64,000 nt of DNA from Rhodospirillum rubrum ATCC 11170 (GTDB taxonomy: Bacteria; Pseudomonadota; Alphaproteobacteria; Rhodospirillales; Rhodospirillaceae), in the NCBI RefSeq assembly GCF_000013085.1, contig NC_007643.1, forward strand, positions 2,465,001 to 2,529,000, in the 5' to 3' direction. The translations under genes were made by a program, and so were the position numbers. Each line of letters opens with the position of its first letter. Positions within the stretch are counted from its first letter, which is position 1. Shown here one piece after another: positions 57,383 to 64,000 of the stretch. Under the pieces are notes generated by a model. It saw only the letters and a program-made list of their open reading frames with translations, made no database searches and was not told the origin of the DNA.

Positions 57383-58420
57383 CTAGCGGCCTCGCCCCAG
57401 GGTCCACAGCTTTTCCGCCCGGGTGCCCAGCAGCCACAGGCTGACGCCAAGCAGGGCGAAGAAGATCCCCTTGTGCAAGCTGGTCCAGAACACCTCGAAG
57501 AAGCGGGTATAGATGTTCAGGCCCAGGAAGATCAGGCCATAGCCGCGCAGCATGCCATCATCGCGGCGCACGCCGATCCAGATCGCTGCCACGGCGACGG
57601 CGGCGAACAGCACCGACCACGGGATCATGCCAAGCTGAGAGACCGTTCGCCACTCCTCGAGATCGCCGTAATTGCCAAAGATCGACAGCAGCCACAGGCT
57701 CAGGAACAAATACAGCAGGCCAAGCGACAGCGTCGGCCGGCTAAACGCCGCCAGCCGCGCCCCGCGCGCCATCGGCACGGCCAGGGCGACGATTGCCGCG
57801 CTGAACAGCACGAAACGCAGGGGCCAGTTCAGTCCCAGGTAATAATTCTCCCAGCCCGAGACGATGCCGGTAAAGGCGACCATCCAGCAGGCCAGGGCGA
57901 TCAGGGTAAAAACCCAGACCAGAACCGAGCGCAGCCCCAGCGCGATGGCGCCATAGATCAGGCTGGCCAGCAAAAACAGCAGATCATCGCGACCCTTGCC
58001 GCTATCGAGCCACAGTCCCAGATTGACTAGGCTGGCCGCCGTGGCGACGACGCCCAGGAACAAGATCGCCTCGTTGCGAAAGGCGGTTTGCGGCCGGGCG
58101 CGATGACGATAAACGCCATAGGCGAAAAACGCCCCGGCGGCCAGGGCGAAGCCGAGGAAGCGCTGGGCCGGGCCAAAGGTGAACAAGCGGACCAGCAGGG
58201 CCATGACCCGGCTATCTTCGGCCAGGGCGCCCAGCGAGACGATCAGGCAGGCCACCGCCGCCCAGAAGGCGTAGCGCGACAGGCGGCGCCAATCGACGGT
58301 TTGGACGGTGATGGTCGCCGACAGCCGCGCGGCCTCGTCGGGGGCGAGAAGCCCCTGACCGGCCCAATGATCAAGGGCAGCGCGCACGGTGGCGGCCTTG
58401 GCGGACGTAAGAAACAGCAA
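57383..58420 (-). CDS. DUF2157 domain membrane protein
   Basis: 345 residues. N-terminal soluble part LDHWAGQGLLAPDEAARLSA (DUF2157-like start), then about nine to ten hydrophobic spans to the end. GVYRHRARPQTAFRNEAILF near 105 is typical of the family. Function unknown; a membrane protein. It is 76 bp downstream of the aminopeptidase gene and convergent with the LivK-type gene. Confidence 0.8.
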   Translation of the reverse strand: MLFLTSAKAATVRAALDHWAGQGLLAPDEAARLSATITVQTVDWRRLSRYAFWAAVACLIVSLGALAEDSRVMALLVRLFTFGPAQRFLGFALAAGAFFAYGVYRHRARPQTAFRNEAILFLGVVATAASLVNLGLWLDSGKGRDDLLFLLASLIYGAIALGLRSVLVWVFTLIALACWMVAFTGIVSGWENYYLGLNWPLRFVLFSAAIVALAVPMARGARLAAFSRPTLSLGLLYLFLSLWLLSIFGNYGDLEEWRTVSQLGMIPWSVLFAAVAVAAIWIGVRRDDGMLRGYGLIFLGLNIYTRFFEVFWTSLHKGIFFALLGVSLWLLGTRAEKLWTLGRGR

Positions 58421-58496
58421 AAGGGCTCTCCAGGCGAAGGGGGCGGTGCCATACGGATCTAAAAATCGGATGCCCGCCCCGCTCGCACAATAGGCC

Positions 58497-59906
58497 TTAT
58501 CCCTTTGCCATCAGCCACAGCACCAGACAGGCGACGCCAAAGCCGGTGGGGCCGGCCGGCAGGGTGTCGTCGGCTTCGGCCTTCAGGGTCATCGCCGCGA
58601 TATCGAGATGGGCGAAGGGGATATCCTCGGGCACGAAGACGCGCAGGAAGCCGGCGGCGTTCATGGCGTCGGGCGGACCGACCGGCGGACAATTGCGCAG
58701 ATCGGCGATTTCGGACTTCAGGGCCGGATCATCGGCCGGGGTGAAGGGCATCCGCCACAAGCGATCGCCCGAAGCCTCGCCGCTGCTCAGCAGGGCCGAA
58801 GCCAGATTATCGTCGGTGGCGAACAATCCGGCGTAATGGGAGCCGAGCGCGGCCATGATGGCATAGGTCAGGGTTGACAGCGCCGCGACCTGCCGGGGCT
58901 TTTGCGTGGCGCACCCCCACGACAGGGCATCGGCCAACACCAGACGCCCCTCGGCATCGGTATCAATGACTTCGACGGTTTTGCCGGCGTGGCCAAGCCA
59001 GACATCGCCCGGCCGCTGGGCCCGCGAGCCCGGCATATTCTCGGCCAGGGCCAGAACGGCGGTCACATTGACCGGGCTTTTGAGCAGGGCCAGGGCGCGG
59101 ATCGCCCCGGCGACCGCCGCCGCTCCGGCCATGTCGCCGCGCATATCCTCCATATGGGCGGCGCGCTTCAGGCAGATGCCGCCGGCATCGAAGGTGATGC
59201 CCTTGCCGACCAAAAGACTTGGCGCCGCGTCGTTCTCGCCGCCCCGCCAGCGCAGCACCACCACGCAAGGCGGCGTGGCGCTGCCCCGGCCAACGGCGAG
59301 ATGCAGATTAAGCCCCTCGCGGGCCATCGCCGCCGCATCCAGAACCTCGACCTCGACCCCCAGATCGCCAAGACCGCCCAGAATACGGGCGAAGGTGGTG
59401 GGGTTGAGGCGGTTGCCCGGCTCGGCGCACAGGCTGCGCGCCCATTCCGTGCCTTCGGCGATCGCCTGCCACGGCGCCCAGGCGCGGGCGGCGTCCTTTG
59501 GCTTGGCCGCGACCAGGGTCAGGGCGCCCAGCCGGCACAGATCCTCGGCGCGCGGCGCCCGCTTCAGCGACAACGGCCGGAACAGCCGGGCGCGAAAGGC
59601 GCGGGCGAAGGCCACCGAGGCCTCGGTCGACAAGGCGATGGCGCAAACCGCCTCTTCGATGGCCTCGCCGATCAGCGCCGCCGCCGCCAGGGCGCCGGCC
59701 TTGGCCGCCTGGGCGGGGGTGGCATCGGCGGCCAGCCCGACCACCACCGTCAGCCCCCACGGCCCGGCGCAATAGCGATCGGCCCGCCCCGGCGAGCGGC
59801 CGCCGCCGATGATCTCGGCGATGACCGGCGAGGGATCGGGCAAGGCTTCAACGAAACGGATGGTTACCGCGCTATGGGGGGCGACGCCCAAGGGAAAGCT
59901 ATCCAT
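58497..59906 (-). CDS. M17 family leucyl aminopeptidase
   Basis: 469 residues. The N-terminal domain (about 1-160) is variable. The catalytic domain has LVGKGITFDAGGICLK (metal-binding Lys and Asp), EDMRGDMAGAAAVAGAI, and the signature as DTDAEGRLVLADAL near 325, where the usual first Asn is Asp. Removes N-terminal residues from peptides in the cytosol with two Zn or Mn ions. PepB/PepA-like, though I would not assign which. It lies 53 bp downstream of the peptide-transporter operon, so it may digest imported peptides. Confidence 0.92.
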   Translation of the reverse strand: MDSFPLGVAPHSAVTIRFVEALPDPSPVIAEIIGGGRSPGRADRYCAGPWGLTVVVGLAADATPAQAAKAGALAAAALIGEAIEEAVCAIALSTEASVAFARAFRARLFRPLSLKRAPRAEDLCRLGALTLVAAKPKDAARAWAPWQAIAEGTEWARSLCAEPGNRLNPTTFARILGGLGDLGVEVEVLDAAAMAREGLNLHLAVGRGSATPPCVVVLRWRGGENDAAPSLLVGKGITFDAGGICLKRAAHMEDMRGDMAGAAAVAGAIRALALLKSPVNVTAVLALAENMPGSRAQRPGDVWLGHAGKTVEVIDTDAEGRLVLADALSWGCATQKPRQVAALSTLTYAIMAALGSHYAGLFATDDNLASALLSSGEASGDRLWRMPFTPADDPALKSEIADLRNCPPVGPPDAMNAAGFLRVFVPEDIPFAHLDIAAMTLKAEADDTLPAGPTGFGVACLVLWLMAKG

Positions 59907-59959
59907 GACATCCTGACCTGGAAGACCGGGGCGACACGCGCCGGGGGAAGGGGTGCGAT

Positions 59960-60940
59960 CTATAATGGCTTATGACAAGCGACGAGGCGACCCCGTTCGG
60001 CCGCCGCCAGCGGCGGCGACACGGCGCGGCACTGGTCATCGGCATAGGGGCACCGCGAGTGGAATCGGCAGCCGCTTGGCCGATGCGACGGGTTGGGAAT
60101 CTCGCCCTCGAGCAAAATCCGCTGGCGCCGCTTCGAGCGATCGGGATCGGTCACCGGCACCGCCGATAGCAACGCCTGGGTATAGGGATGGTGCGGGCTT
60201 CCGAAGATATCATCGGTGGCGCCGATTTCGACGATGGCGCCCAGGTACATCACCGCCACCCGGCTGGAGATATGGCGCACAACGCTGAGGTCATGGGCGA
60301 TGAAGACATAGGTCAACCCCAGGCGCTCGCGCAGATCGGTCATCAGATTGATGACCTGGGCCTGCACCGACACGTCAAGGGCCGAGACCGGCTCGTCGGC
60401 GACGATCAGCCGGGGTTCCAGGGCCAGGGCGCGGGCGATGCCGATGCGCTGGCGCTGACCGCCCGAGAATTCATGGGGATAGCGCTGGGCGTGGTCGGGG
60501 CGCAGGTCGACCTGGGTCAGCAACTCGGCCACCCGATCGGCGATCTGGCGCTCGGTGCCCAGTTTGTGAACGCGCAGCGGTTCGGCCAGCAAATCGCCAA
60601 CCCGGCGGCGCGGATTGAGCGAGGCGTAGGGGTCTTGGAAGACCATCTGCATCCGGCGCCGCGTCGGCCGCAGAGCGTGCAGCGAAGCCTTGGTGATATC
60701 CCGCCCCTCGAACTCCAAGGTGCCGGCGGAGATATCGGTCAGCCGCAGCAGGCACCGCCCGAGGGTCGATTTGCCGCACCCCGATTCACCGACCAGCCCT
60801 AGGGTCTCGCCGGGCCAGACATCGAAGGTGACCTGATCGACGGCGACCACCGGCGGGCTCGGCCGGCGCAGCGGCGAGCGGCGGGTTTGATAGGTCTTGA
60901 CCAGCGCCGTGGCCCGCAGCAGCGGTTGAACCGGGGTCAT
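59960..60940 (-). CDS. dppF: Dipeptide/oligopeptide ABC transporter ATP-binding protein (DppF/OppF type)
   Basis: 326 residues. Walker A GESGCGKSTLGRCLLRL, Q-loop MVFQDPYASLNPRRRV, signature FSGGQRQRIGIARAL and Walker B LIVADEPVSALD. The oligopeptide-specific C-terminus has HPYTQALLSAVPVTDPDRSK and a Cys-rich GCRFHSRCPYADDQC. Couples ATP hydrolysis to peptide uptake with its partner DppD-type gene, whose stop it overlaps by 4 bp. Confidence 0.94.
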   Translation of the reverse strand: MTPVQPLLRATALVKTYQTRRSPLRRPSPPVVAVDQVTFDVWPGETLGLVGESGCGKSTLGRCLLRLTDISAGTLEFEGRDITKASLHALRPTRRRMQMVFQDPYASLNPRRRVGDLLAEPLRVHKLGTERQIADRVAELLTQVDLRPDHAQRYPHEFSGGQRQRIGIARALALEPRLIVADEPVSALDVSVQAQVINLMTDLRERLGLTYVFIAHDLSVVRHISSRVAVMYLGAIVEIGATDDIFGSPHHPYTQALLSAVPVTDPDRSKRRQRILLEGEIPNPSHRPSGCRFHSRCPYADDQCRAVSPPLAAAERGRLVACHKPL

Positions 60941-61971
60941 GACAAGCCCTCCACGGCCGCCGCGCCCGCGTTTGGGGCGTTGCGCAGGGTGGCGCGTTGG
61001 CTGGCGCTCAGATAGCAGGCGAAGCGCCGGTTTCCCAGGCGCTGGACCGGCGGCGAGATCGAACAGGCGTCAAAGCGGCAGCGGCAGCGCGGGCCGAAGG
61101 CGCAGCCCGGCGGCAGGGACGAGAGCGTCGGCGGATTGCCCGGAATCGAGCGCAGGCGGCGCGGGCGCGGGCCTTCCAGCGGCGGAATCGAATCAAAAAG
61201 GCCCCAGGTATAGGGATGCAGGGGATCGCGAAACACCTCGTCCATCAGACCTTCTTCCACCACCCGGCCGCCATACATCACCAAAACCCGGTCGGCGACC
61301 TCGGCGACCACGCCCAGATCATGGGTGACCAGGATCACCGACGAGGCGAAATCACCGCGCAGTCGGCCGATCAGATCCAGGATCTGCGCCTGAACGGTGA
61401 CATCAAGCGCCGTTGTCGGTTCGTCGGCCAGCAACAGGGCCGGATCGCACGATAGCGCCATGGCGATCAGCACGCGCTGGCGCATGCCCCCCGACAGTTC
61501 ATGGGGATAGCGCGCCACCACCGCCGTCGGATTGGCGATGCGCACCGCTTCGAGCAGGGCCAGCGCCTTGTCGCGGGCGGCGCGGCGCGAGCCGCCCTTA
61601 TGGGCCAGGATCTGCTCGACGATCTGATCGCCCACCCGGTGCACCGGGGTCAGCGAGGTCATCGGATCTTGGAAGATCATGGCGATCTTGCCGCCACGCA
61701 GCGCCTGAAGGGCCTTGCGCGGCAGGCGCAGAAGATCCTCGCCGAGAAACCGCACCTCGCCCTCGACGATGGCGTTGGGATCGTCGATCAGCCCCATCAG
61801 GCTGAGCAGGGTCTGGGTCTTGCCCGATCCCGATTCCCCGACCAGCCCGACGATCTCCTGGCGGCCGACCGAGAACGACACGCCATCGACGGCGCGCACC
61901 AGACCGCGTTCGCTGCGAAACGACACCCGCAGATCGCGGACATCAAGCAAAAGGCTGGGGTCAGAAGGCAT
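60937..61971 (-). CDS. dppD: Dipeptide/oligopeptide ABC transporter ATP-binding protein (DppD/OppD type)
   Basis: 344 residues from ATG 61971 ([20 protein letters not shown]), which overlaps the permease gene by 11 bp. Walker [18 protein letters not shown], signature [15 protein letters not shown], Walker [13 protein letters not shown]. The C-terminal [18 protein letters not shown] and [15 protein letters not shown] are typical of the OppD branch, including a cysteine cluster known to bind Fe-S in some members. Confidence 0.94.
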   Translation of the reverse strand: MPSDPSLLLDVRDLRVSFRSERGLVRAVDGVSFSVGRQEIVGLVGESGSGKTQTLLSLMGLIDDPNAIVEGEVRFLGEDLLRLPRKALQALRGGKIAMIFQDPMTSLTPVHRVGDQIVEQILAHKGGSRRAARDKALALLEAVRIANPTAVVARYPHELSGGMRQRVLIAMALSCDPALLLADEPTTALDVTVQAQILDLIGRLRGDFASSVILVTHDLGVVAEVADRVLVMYGGRVVEEGLMDEVFRDPLHPYTWGLFDSIPPLEGPRPRRLRSIPGNPPTLSSLPPGCAFGPRCRCRFDACSISPPVQRLGNRRFACYLSASQRATLRNAPNAGAAAVEGLS

Positions 61972-62935
61972 CGCGCACCCGGGGATCAAGGAAGGCATAC
62001 AGCACATCGACAATGAAATTGGCGAAGACGACGAAGAACGAGGCGTAAATCACCGTGGCCATGATCGTCGGCAGATCCAGATTCTGCATGGCGTCATAAG
62101 TCACCTTGCCCACGCCCTGCAGACCGAACACCACTTCGGCCAACAAGGCACCGCCGCCGACCAGGGCGCCGAAATCCAGGCCGAACATGGTGACAAAGGC
62201 GACCAGCGACGAGCGCAGGCCATGGCGCAGCAGGATGCGGCGCTCGGACAACCCCTTGGCCCGGGCGGTGCGGATGAAATCCTCCTGCAACACCTCGATC
62301 AGACTGGCGCGCAGCACCCGGCCATACAGCCCGACATACAGCGTCGCCAGGGTGAACCAGGGGATGACCAGGGTTTTGAACCACCCCGCCGGATCCTCGG
62401 AAAACGGCTTGTAGCCAAGGGCGGGAACCCACGAGAACAAAAAGGTGTCGTGAAAGCGGCTTTGGCTGACCAGATTAGCGACCTCGCCCAGCCAGAACAC
62501 CGGCATCGACACGCCGATCAGGCCAAGGATCATCAGCACCCGGTCAAGCCAGCGCCCGCGCGTCATCGCCGCCAGCACGCCAACGACAACGCCGCCGACG
62601 ACCCACAGCACCCCCGCGCCCAGCACCAGCGACAAGGTGACGGGAATGGCGTTGACCACGGTGGGCACCACCTTCTGACCGCGATTGACGAAAGAGGTCA
62701 GATCGCCGGTGATGAACAGCCGCTTCATCATCAGGGCGTATTGCACCGGCAGCGGCCGGTCGAGGCCGAAGTCATGGCGAACCACCTGCAAGGTTTCCTG
62801 CGAGGCGTTGCGCCCGGCGATGCGGGCGGCGGGATCGGACCCGGGAGTGGCGAAAAAGATCAGAAAGACGATCATGCTGATGCCGACCAGCACGAAGATC
62901 ATCTGGGCGAAGCGCGAGGCCAGGGCGGTCAGCAT
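61961..62935 (-). CDS. dppB: Dipeptide/oligopeptide ABC transporter permease (DppB/OppB type)
   Basis: 324 residues, MLTALASRFAQMIFVLVGIS. Six membrane spans, with the EAA-type loop SLIEVLQEDFIRTARAKGLS near 205-225 that docks with the ATPases. The long N-terminal periplasmic segment with SDPAARIAGRNASQETL is usual for OppB. It starts 5 bp after the DppC-type gene. Confidence 0.94.
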   Translation of the reverse strand: MLTALASRFAQMIFVLVGISMIVFLIFFATPGSDPAARIAGRNASQETLQVVRHDFGLDRPLPVQYALMMKRLFITGDLTSFVNRGQKVVPTVVNAIPVTLSLVLGAGVLWVVGGVVVGVLAAMTRGRWLDRVLMILGLIGVSMPVFWLGEVANLVSQSRFHDTFLFSWVPALGYKPFSEDPAGWFKTLVIPWFTLATLYVGLYGRVLRASLIEVLQEDFIRTARAKGLSERRILLRHGLRSSLVAFVTMFGLDFGALVGGGALLAEVVFGLQGVGKVTYDAMQNLDLPTIMATVIYASFFVVFANFIVDVLYAFLDPRVRDAF

Positions 62936-62940
62936 GATCC

Positions 62941-64000
62941 CTACCCCACCCGCAGCTTGGACTTGGGATCAAGCGCGTCGCGCACGCCATCCCCGAAGAT
63001 GTTCAAGGTCAGAACGCATAACACGATGGCAAGCCCCGGGGCGAAGGCGACCATCGGCCGGCTGTAGAGCAGGCCCTGGCCGTCCTGGATGATCGTGCCC
63101 CAACTGGCGTCGGGCGGCTGTACGCCGATCGACAGGAACGACAGCGAGGATTCTGTCAGCATATTGAGCGCCATCATCAGCGGGATGAACACGATCACCC
63201 GCGTCATGACATTGGGTAGGATGTCGCGCAGCAGAATGCGGGCCGAAGGCACGCCGAGGCCGACGGCGGCCAGGACGAATTCGCTGGTCATCAACGACAG
63301 CACATGGCCGCGGATCGGCCGGGCGACATAGGGCACATAAACGATGCCGATGATGGTGATCGGCAGGGCCAGACTGCCCGCCGTGATCGAAATCGGCCCG
63401 ATCTCGAGCCCTTTGCTGATCAGCACGATCGACAGCGAAATCGCCAGCAGATAGATCGGAAAGGCCCAGAGGATATCAAGAAACCGTGATAACACCCCAT
63501 CGACGACACCGCCGAAATAGCCGGCCACCACGCCGACAAAGGTGGCGAGCACCAGGGTGATCAGCGTCGAGGACCCGGCGATCAACAAGGAATCGCGGCC
63601 GCCATAAAGCAGGCGGGCGGCGACGTCGCGGCCCTGGTTGTCGGCGCCCAGCATATAGGGTCCCAGTCGCCAGGTCGGACCGATCGGCGTCATCCCCAGG
63701 CCCAACCCCTCGGTCGAGGCTTCGAGAACGGCCCGGACCTCGCCATCGACAACGATCTCGCCATTGAGATTGGTCTGGAAGGGATCGCTTCCGGCGATGA
63801 ACTGGGCATAGAGCGGGGCCATCAGGCAGAGGGCGCAGACGACCAGGAACACCGCGAGAGCGACCATCGCCGCCCGGTCGCGCCACAGCTTGCGCAGCGC
63901 GACGGCCCAGGGGCCCTGGGGGGGCGGTTCGGAAGTGAGGGGGGGCGCCCGCCCCCCCTTGTCGTCTGGTTGGCCCGCCGGCGGGCGGGTGGAAAAGGCG
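62941..64000 (-). CDS. dppC: Dipeptide/oligopeptide ABC transporter permease (DppC/OppC type), 5' end beyond window
   Basis: 353 codons are visible and the frame is open to the edge (GPWAVALRKLWRDRAAMVAL), so the true start lies further right. The first ATG inside the window, at 63867, would cut off the conserved cytoplasmic RKLWRDRAAM lead-in and is not the start. Six spans, with the EAA loop RPIRGHVLSLMTSEFVLAAV near the middle and PDASWGTIIQDGQGLL toward the end. The binding-protein gene is probably upstream, outside the window. Confidence 0.92.
   Translation of the reverse strand, partial: AFSTRPPAGQPDDKGGRAPPLTSEPPPQGPWAVALRKLWRDRAAMVALAVFLVVCALCLMAPLYAQFIAGSDPFQTNLNGEIVVDGEVRAVLEASTEGLGLGMTPIGPTWRLGPYMLGADNQGRDVAARLLYGGRDSLLIAGSSTLITLVLATFVGVVAGYFGGVVDGVLSRFLDILWAFPIYLLAISLSIVLISKGLEIGPISITAGSLALPITIIGIVYVPYVARPIRGHVLSLMTSEFVLAAVGLGVPSARILLRDILPNVMTRVIVFIPLMMALNMLTESSLSFLSIGVQPPDASWGTIIQDGQGLLYSRPMVAFAPGLAIVLCVLTLNIFGDGVRDALDPKSKLRVG

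Overview
The window is GC-rich, densely coded DNA from an alphaproteobacterium. Gene content and order (rplM-rpsI, rne, an amidase next to penicillin-binding protein 1A, opgGH, and purMN divergent from a DUF2066/CDP-alcohol/AI-2E/hda operon followed by sixA, ppk and ppx) fit Rhodospirillales. They look most like Rhodospirillum rubrum to me, but that is recognition, not a search. Both ends cut through genes: a methyltransferase at the left and a dipeptide-type permease at the right.

Layout. 1-3.6 kb: a minus-strand sugar/lipid-carrier operon (membrane glycosyltransferase, GT2 polyprenol-phosphate transferase, methyltransferase). 3.8-8.8 kb: FAH-family hydrolase, SDR, a membrane LytTR regulator, fumarase C and a LysE exporter. 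8.9-11.4 kb: a foreign-looking patch with an Mrr-like nuclease, a truncated IS256-type transposase and broken genes. 11.5-16.9 kb: the opgG-opgH periplasmic glucan operon with an extra membrane gene and a repeat-rich secreted protein. 17.3-19.8 kb: a solitary phage-type lysis cassette (GcrA-like, small protein, GH108 muramidase, 3-TM holin) divergent from an S24-type repressor. 20.9-26.0 kb: two tandem cassettes, each a small exported protein translationally coupled to a methyl-accepting chemotaxis protein, with a methyltransferase and a yjhX-type gene between them. 26.1-33.9 kb: cell-wall genes (mrcA, amidase) and RNase E.

34.4-36.2 kb: rplM-rpsI, whose 3' end plus terminator is duplicated as an 85-bp perfect direct repeat around an AT-rich 468-bp insert carrying one small gene. 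This looks like the scar of an element that integrates at rpsI. 36.4-38.6 kb: tonB-exbD-exbB. 39-42.9 kb: enoyl-CoA hydratase, CHAP lipoprotein, an orphan sigma-54 response regulator and a creatininase-type amidohydrolase. 42.9-53.6 kb: polyphosphate genes, sixA, hda, AI-2E transporter, phosphatidyltransferase, DUF2066 protein, purMN, ndk. 54-64 kb: an ABC-F ATPase with a structured leader, a LivK-type binding protein, a DUF2157 membrane protein, an M17 aminopeptidase and a Dpp/Opp transporter operon.

Most of the window is core housekeeping (envelope, RNA decay, ribosome, purine and polyphosphate metabolism). The parts most worth attention are the tandem small-protein/MCP cassettes, the rpsI duplication scar, the lysis cassette controlled by a repressor that lacks the S24 catalytic serine, and the hairpin-rich leader of the ABC-F gene. 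No tRNA, rRNA or CRISPR array was found.
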